Shown here: piece after piece, positions 39,102 to 47,929 of the stretch
How the letters are laid out: every line of letters starts with the position of its first letter
How positions within the stretch are numbered: position 1 is the stretch's first letter
Assembly (NCBI GenBank): GCA_023443865.1
Contig: JAEZST010000010.1
Span: 124,001-188,000 of the forward strand
Direction: 5' to 3'
Source: Spirochaetota bacterium
GTDB lineage: Bacteria; Spirochaetota; Spirochaetia; Treponematales; Treponemataceae
DNA: 64,000 nt
Notes under the pieces: generated by a model
Databases searched by the model: none
What the model saw: only the letters and a program-made list of their open reading frames with translations
What the model was told of the DNA's origin: nothing
Made by a program: the position numbers and the translations under genes

Positions 39102-40874
39102 GTGAGAAAACTCGAAGGACTGTCGGCGTCCCCGGGGATCGTGGTCGGCCCCGTATTCCGTTACGCCGACGAAGGCGCCGTCTCGATACCGAAATACGGA
39201 ATTTCCCGCGACGAGGCGGAGGCCCACTGGCGCCGATTTGACGCCGCCCTCGTAAAGTCGCGGAACGAGCTCTCACTGTTGATGGACGGCCGCAATAAGG
39301 AACAGAACGATATTCTCGAAGCGCAGCTGCTCATGCTGTCCGACCCGGAGTTCATACCCCAGGTACGCGCCGAACTTGAGCGCACCCTTTTCAATATCGA
39401 GTCGGTACTCCATGCCAAGGTCGGCGCCGCCGTGGCCATGCTCCGCTCCACGGGCGACGCCTACCTTTCCGAGCGCGCGGTAGACATAGAGGACGCTTTC
39501 GGCCGCGTAATGAACAATATGATCCAGGCCGACCCGGGACCGGACAGGGCATCGCCGGGCGGGCCTTCGGCGGCCAAGGCCGGAACGCGCTTCGTTCCCC
39601 CGGGCACGATACTGGTGGCCCGGAACATAAAACCCTCGGAAGCCCTGTCCCTGCGCGATTCCGGAATATCCGGCATCGCGCTGGAGGAAGGCGGCGCGAC
39701 CAGTCACGTGGCGATCCTCGCCCGGTCGTGGAAAATCCCCGCCGTCATGGGGGTTCGCGGCCTTTTGGAGCTGGTTTCCGACGGCGACGAGGTGGTCCTG
39801 GACGGCGTGGACGGCCTCGTAATCGTGGAGCCCGCCGCCGACGCGGCGTCCCTCTACCGAACCCGCGCGACGAGCGAGGTGCGCCTAAAATCCGCCGAGG
39901 CCGCGGTTCGCGCCGCGTTGCTGGGCGCCCCGGCCGAAACCCGCGACGGCGCGCGCATGACCTTGCGCGCGAACATCGCCCTTTCCGACGAGGCTCCCGA
40001 CGCCAAGCTCGAGGGCGCCGAGGGCATCGGGCTCTTTCGCTCGGAATTCCTCTTTCTCGCCTCGGAAACCCTTCCGGACGAGGAAGCGCAATACGCCGAA
40101 TACCGCCGGGCCGTGGAATGCATGAAGGACTGTCCCGTTATCATCCGTACCCTGGACGCCGGGGCCGACAAGATGATCGCGGACCAAAAGGACTACGTGG
40201 AAAAGAACCCGCTCCTGGGCTGGCGGGCGATCCGCTACTGCCTGGACCGGAAAGACCTCTTCCGGGCCCAGCTGCGCGCCCTCCTCCGGGCGAGCGCCCA
40301 CGGCGACCTTCGGGTCATGTTTCCCATGATCGCCAACCTCGGCGAGCTGGAATCGGCGCTCATGGTCCTGGACGAGGCAAAGGCCGAGCTTGCCCGGGAG
40401 AAGCTCCCGTTCAATAGGCGGATGAAGGTGGGCATCATGATCGAGATTCCCGCGGCCGCCGTCTGCGCGGACCAGCTCGCCAAGCGGGTGGACTTCATGT
40501 CCATCGGCACCAACGACCTGATCCAGTATACGATGGCGGTGGACCGCGAGAACGCGAAGGTCGCGCACCTGTACGACTGCCTCAACCCGGCGGTGCTCCG
40601 CCTGATACGAATGACCATCGAGGCGGGGATCGACGCGGGAGTGGACGTTTCCATGTGCGGCGAAATGGCGGGCGACCCGGCGTCCGTCTTTCTGCTGATG
40701 GGCATGGGGCTCCGCAATTTCAGCATGTCCGCCGCGCACATTACGGCCGTGAAAGAACTGATCCGAAAGGTGTCGCTCCGCGACGCGATAGAGGTAGCCG
40801 AATCGGCCATGGGCCTGACGGCGCCGAGAGAAATACGGAAACTTGTACAGGAAAGACTGAAGACTTATGAGTAA
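39102..40874 (+). CDS. ptsI: PTS enzyme I (phosphoenolpyruvate-protein phosphotransferase)
   Basis: A 590-residue enzyme I, which takes phosphate from PEP to a histidine and passes it to HPr. The N-terminal domain carries LSASPGIVVGPVF and the phospho-His motif GGATSHVAILAR (His202). The PEP-binding C-terminal barrel has GIGLFRSEFLFL, IRTLDAGADK, RVMFPMIAN, the SIGTNDLIQY motif and VSMCGEMAGD with catalytic Cys519. It is slightly longer than the E. coli protein because of a Pro/Gly-rich insertion near 145-160. The start is GTG 39102. No HPr or EII gene is in the window, so its role may be sugar uptake or regulation. Confidence 0.93.
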   Translation: MRKLEGLSASPGIVVGPVFRYADEGAVSIPKYGISRDEAEAHWRRFDAALVKSRNELSLLMDGRNKEQNDILEAQLLMLSDPEFIPQVRAELERTLFNIESVLHAKVGAAVAMLRSTGDAYLSERAVDIEDAFGRVMNNMIQADPGPDRASPGGPSAAKAGTRFVPPGTILVARNIKPSEALSLRDSGISGIALEEGGATSHVAILARSWKIPAVMGVRGLLELVSDGDEVVLDGVDGLVIVEPAADAASLYRTRATSEVRLKSAEAAVRAALLGAPAETRDGARMTLRANIALSDEAPDAKLEGAEGIGLFRSEFLFLASETLPDEEAQYAEYRRAVECMKDCPVIIRTLDAGADKMIADQKDYVEKNPLLGWRAIRYCLDRKDLFRAQLRALLRASAHGDLRVMFPMIANLGELESALMVLDEAKAELAREKLPFNRRMKVGIMIEIPAAAVCADQLAKRVDFMSIGTNDLIQYTMAVDRENAKVAHLYDCLNPAVLRLIRMTIEAGIDAGVDVSMCGEMAGDPASVFLLMGMGLRNFSMSAAHITAVKELIRKVSLRDAIEVAESAMGLTAPREIRKLVQERLKTYE

Positions 40875-42333
40875 GAAGAATAAATACGACGCCGAATTCG
40901 GCGATGACGACATGAACGACGATACCCTGATCGACGGCGGCGCGGATTCCGCTCCCGAGTTCGATACCGACAAGGTATACAGGAATACGCCCCTCGTGGT
41001 GATCGTGGGGCGCCCCAACGTGGGAAAATCCACCCTCTTCAACCGGTTCCTGCGGAAACGCCGCGCCATTACCGACCCCACGCCGGGCGTGACCCGCGAC
41101 CCCATCGAGGAAGACGCCTTCATCAACGGGATGCCCGTGCGCGTCATGGATACCGGCGGCTTCAAGCTTGAGCGCGTCGCGGGAACCTGGGAAGCGGAAA
41201 TGGACGAGCTCGTCGTCGAGAAGACCGTCGCGTCCCTCAAGAAGGCAGACCTCATCCTCCTCATGCTCGAGGCGGGCCCCGCAACCGCGGAAGACGAGGA
41301 GTTTATCGAGCTCCTCAGGCCCTACCGGAACCGGCTTTTGGTGGCGGTGAACAAGACCGAGGGCGGCCGCCGGGAGTCCGACGCGTGGAACTTCCTTCAA
41401 TACGGCTTCGACGAGGTTGTCTTCATCAGCGCCGAGCACGGGGACAATATCATCGAGCTCGGCGAGGCGATTACCAAGCGTCTCGACTTCTCGAAGGTGG
41501 AAGAGGGCGAGCGCGAAACCCATATCCGCCTCGCCATCGTGGGAAAGCCGAACACCGGCAAGTCCACACTTTCGAACCGGCTCACGGGTACCGACGCCTC
41601 GATCGTCTCCGATATCGCCGGCACCACCCGCGACGTGGTGGAAGGCGAGTTCACGTACAAGAAGCGCAAATTCCAGGTGCTGGACACGGCGGGAATCAGG
41701 CGAAAGAGCCGGGTCCACGAGGATATCGAGTACTACTCGGTAAACCGCGCCATCAAGACCCTCAAGCACGCCGACATCGTGGTGCACATGATCGACGCGA
41801 AGGAAGGGCTCGCGGAACAGGACAAGAAAATCATCGCCCACGCGAGCGCCGAGGGGCTTGGGGTTATCTTCGTGCTCAACAAGTGGGACACCATGGACCA
41901 GGACGCGAAGACCTTCAAGAAAGCGGTGAAGGATATGAAGGTTATGTTCGGCCAGATGGAATTCGCCCCGGTGCTCGCCCTCTCTGCCCTCCAGGGAACC
42001 GGCGTGAACGAGCTTTTGAATACCGCCCTCGAACTCTACGCCCAGCTCTCGCGAAAGGTCGAAACCAGCGCCCTCAACCTGGCCCTGGCCGACTGGGTCG
42101 CCGCGGCGCCGCCTCCCCAGGGGCGGGCGAACAAGTTCAAGATCCGCTACCTGGTGCAGACACAGGCGAATCCCGTGAAATTCCTCGCCTTCGCCACCCG
42201 TCCCGACGCGGTGACCGATTCCTACGTCGCCTATATCCGCAACCGAATCCGCAAGGATCTCGGCTTCGACAAGATCCCGGTGGTCGTGGAAGTGAAGGGA
42301 AGCCGCAAAAAGTGGGAAGACCGGGAACGGTGA
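40867..42333 (+). CDS. der: Ribosome-assembly GTPase Der (EngA)
   Basis: A 488-residue GTPase with two tandem G domains and a C-terminal KH-like domain, needed for 50S ribosome assembly. The first domain has GRPNVGKSTL and DTGG; the second has GKPNTGKSTL, DTAGIRRK and NKWD. The KH-like end includes KFKIRYLVQTQANPVKFLAF. An extra acidic N-terminus of about 38 residues (DAEFGDDDMNDDTLIDGG) precedes the usual start, as in some spirochaetes. The ATG lies inside ptsI, overlapping by 8 bp. Confidence 0.95.
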   Translation: MSKKNKYDAEFGDDDMNDDTLIDGGADSAPEFDTDKVYRNTPLVVIVGRPNVGKSTLFNRFLRKRRAITDPTPGVTRDPIEEDAFINGMPVRVMDTGGFKLERVAGTWEAEMDELVVEKTVASLKKADLILLMLEAGPATAEDEEFIELLRPYRNRLLVAVNKTEGGRRESDAWNFLQYGFDEVVFISAEHGDNIIELGEAITKRLDFSKVEEGERETHIRLAIVGKPNTGKSTLSNRLTGTDASIVSDIAGTTRDVVEGEFTYKKRKFQVLDTAGIRRKSRVHEDIEYYSVNRAIKTLKHADIVVHMIDAKEGLAEQDKKIIAHASAEGLGVIFVLNKWDTMDQDAKTFKKAVKDMKVMFGQMEFAPVLALSALQGTGVNELLNTALELYAQLSRKVETSALNLALADWVAAAPPPQGRANKFKIRYLVQTQANPVKFLAFATRPDAVTDSYVAYIRNRIRKDLGFDKIPVVVEVKGSRKKWEDRER

Positions 42334-42345
42334 GCCCGCGCCGCC

Positions 42346-42735
42346 ATGGCTGAGTATTCCATCGGCGAGGTGGAGCGCCTGACCGGGCTCAAGGCCCACG
42401 TACTCCGCTACTGGGAAGAGACGGTCACCTTCCTGCGTCCCCGCAAGGACGACCGCGGCAGGCGCGTGTATTCCTCCCGGGACGTAGAGCTTATCCTCCG
42501 CCTGAAAGCGCTCGTTCACGGGCATAAATTTACCCTCGAGGGCGCGGGTGAGCGCCTGATGCGCGAGCTGACGGGAGAGGCCTCCTTTCCGGCCGAACCG
42601 GACGCGCCGCCGACCGGCGATCCGCCCGGAACCGACGGGGACGGTAAACTCGCCGCGGCGAGAAAGACGATCGGCGAGCTCAGGCAAGACCTTCTCGCGC
42701 TCTACGCCCTGGCGAGGAAAAACCGCGCCGACTGA
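42346..42735 (+). CDS. MerR-family transcriptional regulator
   Basis: A 129-residue DNA-binding protein. The winged helix-turn-helix is at residues 2-70 (YSIGEVERLTGLKAHVLRYW, then RRVYSSRDVELILRLKALVH). The tail is a Pro/Gly/Asp-rich linker and a short helix (RKTIGELRQDLLALYALARK) without the cysteines of metal-sensing members. It is like the short MerR regulators found in many spirochaetes and Firmicutes; targets are unknown. It follows der by 12 bp and is probably part of the same transcript. Confidence 0.82.
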   Translation: MAEYSIGEVERLTGLKAHVLRYWEETVTFLRPRKDDRGRRVYSSRDVELILRLKALVHGHKFTLEGAGERLMRELTGEASFPAEPDAPPTGDPPGTDGDGKLAAARKTIGELRQDLLALYALARKNRAD

Positions 42736-42788
42736 GGCCTTTTTTCGGCTGCCTCGCCCAAAAAAAGCGAGAATTCAAATTCCTTTTT

Positions 42789-42797
42789 TGCTATAAT
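42789..42797 (+). promoter_or_regulatory. Extended -10 promoter of lysS
   Basis: TGCTATAAT is a consensus extended -10 (TGnTATAAT). It lies 37 nt before the ATG, with TTGGAG as ribosome-binding site (42824-42829). No good -35 is needed or seen. Confidence 0.7.
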
Positions 42798-42834
42798 CGC
42801 GGCAAAGATCCTTCATTGTATCCTTGGAGTAGTT

Positions 42835-44379
42835 ATGGCTAACAGCACCCCCGATTCAAATACCGCCCTTCCGACGCGCGCCGCGGGCGAGGGCCCGTCC
42901 CTTTCCCTGAGCGAGCAGCAGCGGGTTCGCCGCGAGAAATTGGCCTCCCTGCAGGCCGCGGGCCTCGATCCCTTCGCCGAAGTCAGCTTTGGCCAAACCC
43001 GCCATTCCGCCGAAATAAAGGCCGGTTTCGAGGCGCTTGAAAACGCCGACGTTTCCGTCGCCGGCCGCGTCATGTCGTTCCGCGATATCGGGAAGGCGGC
43101 ATTCGTGGACCTGCAGGACAGGGACGGGAGAATCCAGGTGTACCTGAACGTCGAGGAATTCGAGGGCGCCGATTGGGCCCGGATCAAGACCTACGACATG
43201 GGCGATATTATCGGCGTGACGGGCTTCGTGTTCCGTACCCGGCGCGGCGAGATCTCCGTCCACGCGAAGGGGGTCACGCTTCTGACCAAGGCGCTCGAGC
43301 CCCTGCCCGAGAAATTCCACGGGCTTAAGGACCCCGAGTTGCGGTACCGCCGCCGCTACGTGGACATGATCATGAACCCCGAGGTGATGGAGACCTTCAA
43401 GAAGCGCACGATAATAATCCGAGCGATCCGCGAGTACCTCGACGGGCGGGACTTCCTCGAGGTGGAGACGCCGGTTCTTTCCGCGATCGCCTCGGGCGCG
43501 GCCGCGCGGCCCTTCGTGACGAAATCCAACGCCTTAAACATGCAGCTCCACCTCCGCATCGCTACGGAGCTCTACCTGAAGCGCTGCATCGTAGGCGGCA
43601 TGGAGCGGGTTTACGACATGGGCAAGAATTTCCGTAACGAGGGCATCGATATCCGCCACAACCCCGAGTTTACCATGATCGAGCTCTATCAGGCCTATAC
43701 GGACTACAAGGGGATGATGGAACTCTGCGAGGGGCTCGTCTCACACGCCGCCGTGAGGGCCACGGGCTCGACCAAGGTTACCTACCAGGGAACCGAGCTC
43801 GAATTCGCGGCCCCCTGGAAGAGAGTCACCATGATCGACGCGGTCAGGGAAAACGGCGGCCCGGATTTCTCCTCCGTAAAGGACGACGAGGCGGCCCGGA
43901 ATCTCGCGAAGGAACTGGGACTCGAGGGAGAGCTCAAGAAAAAGCTGAAGGACTGCACGAAGGGCGATATCCTCAACGCGGCCTTCGAGAAATACGCCGA
44001 GAAAAACCTGATTCAGCCGACCTTCGTGATGGACTATCCCACGGATATCTCCCCGCTGACCAAGCAGAAGCCCGGGGATCCCACGATGACCGAGCGCTTT
44101 GAGTGCTTCGTGTACGGCCGGGAACTCGGGAACGCCTACTCCGAGCTGAACGATCCCATCGTGCAGATGGACCGCTTTACCCAGCAGGCCAGGGAACGGA
44201 CCCTCGGCGACGACGAAGCCTACGCCCTCGACGAGGATTTCGTCTCGAGCCTCGAGGTCGGCATGCCGCCCACCGGCGGTCTCGGCATCGGCATAGACCG
44301 GCTGGTCATGTTCCTGACCGACTCCTATTCCATCCGCGACGTTATCCTCTTCCCGACGATGAAGCCGGAAGGCAACTGA
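42835..44379 (+). CDS. lysS: Lysyl-tRNA synthetase (class II)
   Basis: A 514-residue class II synthetase charging tRNA-Lys. The anticodon-binding OB fold is at about 65-175 (VSVAGRVMSFRDIGKAAFVDLQD). The catalytic domain carries motif 1 (FLEVETPVLSAIASGAAARPF), motif 2 (MGKNFRNEGIDIRHNPEFTM) and motif 3 (PPTGGLGIGIDRLVMFLTDS), ending in SIRDVILFPTMKPE. A 40-residue N-terminal extension contains LSEQQRVRREKLASLQAAGLDPF. It is complete. It has its own extended -10 promoter and a Shine-Dalgarno site. Confidence 0.96.
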   Translation: MANSTPDSNTALPTRAAGEGPSLSLSEQQRVRREKLASLQAAGLDPFAEVSFGQTRHSAEIKAGFEALENADVSVAGRVMSFRDIGKAAFVDLQDRDGRIQVYLNVEEFEGADWARIKTYDMGDIIGVTGFVFRTRRGEISVHAKGVTLLTKALEPLPEKFHGLKDPELRYRRRYVDMIMNPEVMETFKKRTIIIRAIREYLDGRDFLEVETPVLSAIASGAAARPFVTKSNALNMQLHLRIATELYLKRCIVGGMERVYDMGKNFRNEGIDIRHNPEFTMIELYQAYTDYKGMMELCEGLVSHAAVRATGSTKVTYQGTELEFAAPWKRVTMIDAVRENGGPDFSSVKDDEAARNLAKELGLEGELKKKLKDCTKGDILNAAFEKYAEKNLIQPTFVMDYPTDISPLTKQKPGDPTMTERFECFVYGRELGNAYSELNDPIVQMDRFTQQARERTLGDDEAYALDEDFVSSLEVGMPPTGGLGIGIDRLVMFLTDSYSIRDVILFPTMKPEGN

Positions 44380-44413
44380 AAGGCGGTCCGTTTAGCCGAT
44401 TGGCCGCCCGCCC

Positions 44414-44442
44414 TTGAAATAACCGGCATTCAATCGTACAAA
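44414..44442 (+). promoter_or_regulatory. Promoter of the amino-acid ABC importer operon
   Basis: TTGAAA (44414-44419), a 17-nt spacer and TACAAA (44437-44442), 48 nt before the start codon, which has a GGAGG-type site. Confidence 0.65.
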
Positions 44443-44490
44443 TAAAGCACGTGGCCCGCGTTCGACGCAGAGGCCGCGCGGAGGAAAAAA

Positions 44491-45333
44491 ATGAAGAAAC
44501 TAATCGTAACGTGCCTTTCCGTCGCCCTGTGCCTGGGCCTCGTCGCGTCCGTAACGTCCTGCGCGAAAAAGGCGGACGCCGCGGCCCCCGCCCCCGCCGG
44601 CAAGAGCGCCGACGGGCTTCCGGACCTGAAGGGCCGGACCGTCGTGGCGGTGACCGAGAATGCCTACATGCCCCTCAATTTCGTCGACGCCAAAACCGGT
44701 CAGGCAATGGGCTGGGAATACGACGCCGTGAACGAGATCGGGAAACGGCTCAACGCCAAAATCGAATGGAAGCTCTGCAGCTGGGACACGATGGTCCAGT
44801 CCGTGCGGGACGGCCAGTTCGACGTGGGCATGGACGGCATCACCATCAACGACGAGCGCAAGGCCCAGGTCGACTTCTCCGATCCCTACATGGTTTCCCA
44901 GCAATTCATGCTTGTCCGCGCCGACGAAAACCGCTTCGCGGACGAAACGGCCTTCGCCGCCGACCCGAAGCTCCTCGTGGGCGCCCAGGCGGGAACCACG
45001 AACTTCTACGTCGCGGTCTATAACGTGCTGGACGGCGACGAGCAGAACAAGCGGATCAAGCTCTTCGAGACCTTTGGCGCCACCGTTCAGGCCCTCCTTT
45101 CGGGCGACGTTGACATGGTGCTCATGGACGCGGCCTCGAGCAAGGGCTTCATCGGGGCCAATCCCGGCAAGCTCAAGACCGTCGGCGGCCCCCTCGGTAC
45201 CGAGGAATTCGGCTTTATCTTCAAGACCGGTTCCGACCTGGTCGCTCCTTTCAACGCGGCTATCGCGGCCATGAAGGCCGACGGAACCCTCGACAGGCTG
45301 AACGACAAGTGGTTCTTCGAGTATCAGCCCTAA
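44491..45333 (+). CDS. Amino-acid ABC transporter substrate-binding lipoprotein
   Basis: A 280-residue family-3 binding lipoprotein. The signal peptide ends in the lipobox SVTSC (Cys24) and the mature domain begins after an Ala/Pro linker: RTVVAVTENAYMPLNFVD, then WEYDAVNEIGKRL and the typical GMDGITINDERKAQVDFSDPYM. It captures a polar amino acid in the periplasm for the permease and ATPase encoded next. The ligand residues alone do not reveal which amino acid. The operon has a clear promoter. Confidence 0.92.
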   Translation: MKKLIVTCLSVALCLGLVASVTSCAKKADAAAPAPAGKSADGLPDLKGRTVVAVTENAYMPLNFVDAKTGQAMGWEYDAVNEIGKRLNAKIEWKLCSWDTMVQSVRDGQFDVGMDGITINDERKAQVDFSDPYMVSQQFMLVRADENRFADETAFAADPKLLVGAQAGTTNFYVAVYNVLDGDEQNKRIKLFETFGATVQALLSGDVDMVLMDAASSKGFIGANPGKLKTVGGPLGTEEFGFIFKTGSDLVAPFNAAIAAMKADGTLDRLNDKWFFEYQP

Positions 45334-45342
45334 CGGACCGCG

Positions 45343-46179
45343 ATGAATAAAGCGCAAGGCCCGAAGCGTTCCGCCTCACGCAATCGCTTTCTCTCCGGCG
45401 TGCCCTGGTGGTTCGTGCTATTGGCGGGCCTCGGCGCGATTTCCGTGGGTACCGCCCTCGCCGACGCCTCGTACCGCGTGATATTTTCCGCCGTGGGCAA
45501 GGGCCTCTCGGTAACCCTGGCGGTTGCCGCCGTCTCCTATCTACTCGCCACCGCCTTCGGGCTTTTACTCGGCCTCGCGCGCGTATGCCGGTTCCGTCCC
45601 CTGCGGGAAGCGGCTACCTTCTACATCGAACTGGTCCGCGGGCTCCCCATGCTCGTTATCCTCTATTATATCGCCTTCGTCGGCGCCCCGGCCCTGGCGG
45701 GTATCCTGAACGGGCTTTTCGCCCCCCTTATCAAGGCGGGACTGATCGAGGCCTTCCAATCCCGGAACTTCGACTTTACCGTCCGGGCGGTCCTGGCCCT
45801 TACCTTGGGGTACGCGGCGTTCATCGCCGAGATATTCAGGGCCGGGATCGAGAGCGTGGACCGGGGACAGATAGAGGCCGCCCACGCACTGGGCATGAAC
45901 GGGTTACAGGTTATGTTCCGGATCGTGCTCCCCCAGGGAATCCGCAACGTGCTTCCCGCCCTGGCGAACGAGTTCGTGGCCATGATTAAGGATTCGGCCC
46001 TGGTCTCGGTCCTCGGGGTACAGGACATTACCCAGCTGGGCAAGGTCTATGCCGCCAATACCTTCAAATTTTTCGAGACCTACAACGTCGTGGCGTTTTT
46101 CTACCTCTGCCTCACGGTGAGCCTTTCCCTCCTCGTGCGCGCCCTCGAGCGGCGCATAAAGCGGGGGGGCGAACGATGA
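45343..46179 (+). CDS. Amino-acid ABC transporter permease (HisM/GlnP type)
   Basis: A 278-residue inner-membrane permease. A first helix (WWFVLLAGLGAISVGTALA) is followed by the core BPD_transp_1 domain: GKGLSVTLAVAAVSYLLATAFG, FYIELVRGLPMLVILYY and the coupling loop EAAHALGMNGLQVMFRIVLP, then LVSVLGVQDITQLG. It lies 9 bp after the binding-protein gene, and its stop overlaps the ATPase start by 4 bp. Only one permease gene is present, so the channel is probably a homodimer. Confidence 0.93.
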   Translation: MNKAQGPKRSASRNRFLSGVPWWFVLLAGLGAISVGTALADASYRVIFSAVGKGLSVTLAVAAVSYLLATAFGLLLGLARVCRFRPLREAATFYIELVRGLPMLVILYYIAFVGAPALAGILNGLFAPLIKAGLIEAFQSRNFDFTVRAVLALTLGYAAFIAEIFRAGIESVDRGQIEAAHALGMNGLQVMFRIVLPQGIRNVLPALANEFVAMIKDSALVSVLGVQDITQLGKVYAANTFKFFETYNVVAFFYLCLTVSLSLLVRALERRIKRGGER

Positions 46180-46925
46180 GCGGCGCCTTCATCCGCGTAA
46201 CCGACGCCGTCAAAACCTTCGGGGACCCGGAACGGGACGGCGTGGTCGCCCTGGACGGCGTGAGCCTCGAGATTGCCCGGGGAGAGGTGGTCCTGGTCAT
46301 CGGGCCCTCCGGTTCGGGAAAGAGCACCCTGCTCCGGTCGATCAACCGGCTCGAGGAGCTCGATTCCGGGTCGATATGGATCGGCGACGACTGCGTAACC
46401 GCGCGAAGGGCCGACTTGCGGAGAATTCGCGAGGACGCGGGCATGGTCTTTCAGAATTTTAACCTTTTCGCCCATATGACGATCTTGGAAAACGTGTCCC
46501 TGGCGCCGCGAATCGTGCGGGGGGCCAAGGCGGCCGAGGCGCGGGAGCGCGCGCGGGCGATTCTCGAACGGGTCGGCCTTTCCGATAAGCTCGACCGGCT
46601 GCCCCGCCAGCTATCGGGAGGCCAGCAGCAGCGGGCCGCCATCGCCCGCGCCCTCGCCATGAGCCCCCAGGTCCTCCTCTTCGACGAGCCCACCTCCGCC
46701 CTCGATCCGGAAATGATTAAGGAAGTACTGGACGTAATGACCTCCCTCGCGGACGAGGGCATGACCATGGTCGTCGTTTCCCACGAGATGGGCTTCGCCC
46801 GCGCGGCCGCGAACCGGGTCGTATTCATGGACCGCGGCAGGATCGTCGAGCAGGGAAGCCCCGAAGCGGTATTCGACCGGCCCCGCGAAGGCCGAACCCG
46901 GGACTTTCTCCGGCATATTCTATAA
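46176..46925 (+). CDS. Amino-acid ABC transporter ATP-binding protein (GlnQ type)
   Basis: A 249-residue ATPase of the polar-amino-acid uptake family. Walker A is GPSGSGKSTLLRSIN, the Q-loop is GMVFQNFNLFAHMT, the signature is LSGGQQQRAAIARALAMSP, Walker B is VLLFDEPTSALDPEM and the switch His is in VVSHEMGFARAAA. It completes the three-gene importer. Length and motifs are standard. Confidence 0.95.
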   Translation: MSGAFIRVTDAVKTFGDPERDGVVALDGVSLEIARGEVVLVIGPSGSGKSTLLRSINRLEELDSGSIWIGDDCVTARRADLRRIREDAGMVFQNFNLFAHMTILENVSLAPRIVRGAKAAEARERARAILERVGLSDKLDRLPRQLSGGQQQRAAIARALAMSPQVLLFDEPTSALDPEMIKEVLDVMTSLADEGMTMVVVSHEMGFARAAANRVVFMDRGRIVEQGSPEAVFDRPREGRTRDFLRHIL

Positions 46926-46935
46926 GGACGCGATA

Positions 46936-47793
46936 ATGAGCCGAGCGCTTGTGTACCAAACCGATTTCGGCATCGCCGACGGCGCGGTTTCCGCCATGTA
47001 CGGGGTTGCCCTCAAGGTAGATCCCGACCTAAAGATCTTCGACCTTACCCACGACATTCCCCAGTACAATATCTGGGAAGCCTCGTACCGCCTGGTGCAG
47101 ACGGTGCAGTACTGGCCCGAGGGCACCGTATTCGTCTCCGTGGTGGACCCCGGCGTGGGCTCATCGCGCCGGAGCGTGGTCGCCAAGACGTCGGGCGGGC
47201 AGTACGTGGTGACCCCCGACAACGGAACGCTTACCCACGTGAAAAAACTCCTCGGTATCGCCGAGGTACGGCTCCTGGACGAGTCGAAGAACCGGCTTTC
47301 CGGCTCGGAACTTTCCTATACGTTCCACGGCCGCGACGTATACGCGTATACCGGCGCCCGGCTCGCCTCGGGCCGGCAGCCCTTCGAGGCGGTGGGCGAA
47401 CGGCTCGATCCGTCGACCCTGACGGAGTTGCACCGGGTAGACGCCGCGCGCTCCGGCGACGCGCTCGAGGGCACCATCGACGTGCTGGACGTGCGTTTCG
47501 GGAGCCTCTGGACGAATATCTCTTACGAGCTGTTTTCATCCTTGGGAATCGAGTACGGCAAGCGGGTGGAAGTAACCATCAGCAACGATACCCGCGAGGT
47601 CTACCGGAACACGATGGTCTACGCCCGGTCCTTCGCCGAGGTCCGCATGGGTGAACCCCTGGTATACGTTAACTCGCTCCTGTGCGTGGCCGTCGCCATC
47701 AACCAGGGCTCCTTCGCCGCGGCCTACAACATCGGCACGGGTACGTCCTGGAAGATCGCGCTCAGGCGGGCTCCCAGGATCGTGTACGACTGA
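46936..47793 (+). CDS. SAM hydroxide adenosyltransferase (DUF62 family)
   Basis: A 285-residue enzyme of the DUF62/fluorinase-like family. Bacterial members split S-adenosylmethionine with water into adenosine and methionine. The N-terminal domain begins VYQTDFGIADGAVSAMYGVA with the ribose-binding Asp; FDLTHDIPQYN, SVVDPGVGSSRR and the Arg-Asp of FHGRDVYAYTGA follow, and the C-terminal domain has VTISNDTREVYRNTMVYA. It lies 10 bp after the ABC operon and is likely co-transcribed, which would fit methionine as a possible cargo, but this is inference. Confidence 0.88.
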   Translation: MSRALVYQTDFGIADGAVSAMYGVALKVDPDLKIFDLTHDIPQYNIWEASYRLVQTVQYWPEGTVFVSVVDPGVGSSRRSVVAKTSGGQYVVTPDNGTLTHVKKLLGIAEVRLLDESKNRLSGSELSYTFHGRDVYAYTGARLASGRQPFEAVGERLDPSTLTELHRVDAARSGDALEGTIDVLDVRFGSLWTNISYELFSSLGIEYGKRVEVTISNDTREVYRNTMVYARSFAEVRMGEPLVYVNSLLCVAVAINQGSFAAAYNIGTGTSWKIALRRAPRIVYD

Positions 47794-47862
47794 AAACGAG
47801 GCGCGCAACGCGCAATGAGCGCGAAACCCGGCGATTCTGACGGATTCTCCTCGCCGCGACCC

Positions 47863-47891
47863 TTGTGAAGTCCCGCGGTTCCCGCTATAAA
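47863..47891 (+). promoter_or_regulatory. Promoter of the second Rsm22 gene
   Basis: TTGTGA (47863-47868), a 17-nt spacer and TATAAA (47886-47891), followed by GGGAGG at good spacing before the ATG at 47930. Confidence 0.65.
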
Positions 47892-47929
47892 TAGTAGGAT
47901 TTTCTTATACCACTCTTTGGGAGGCAATC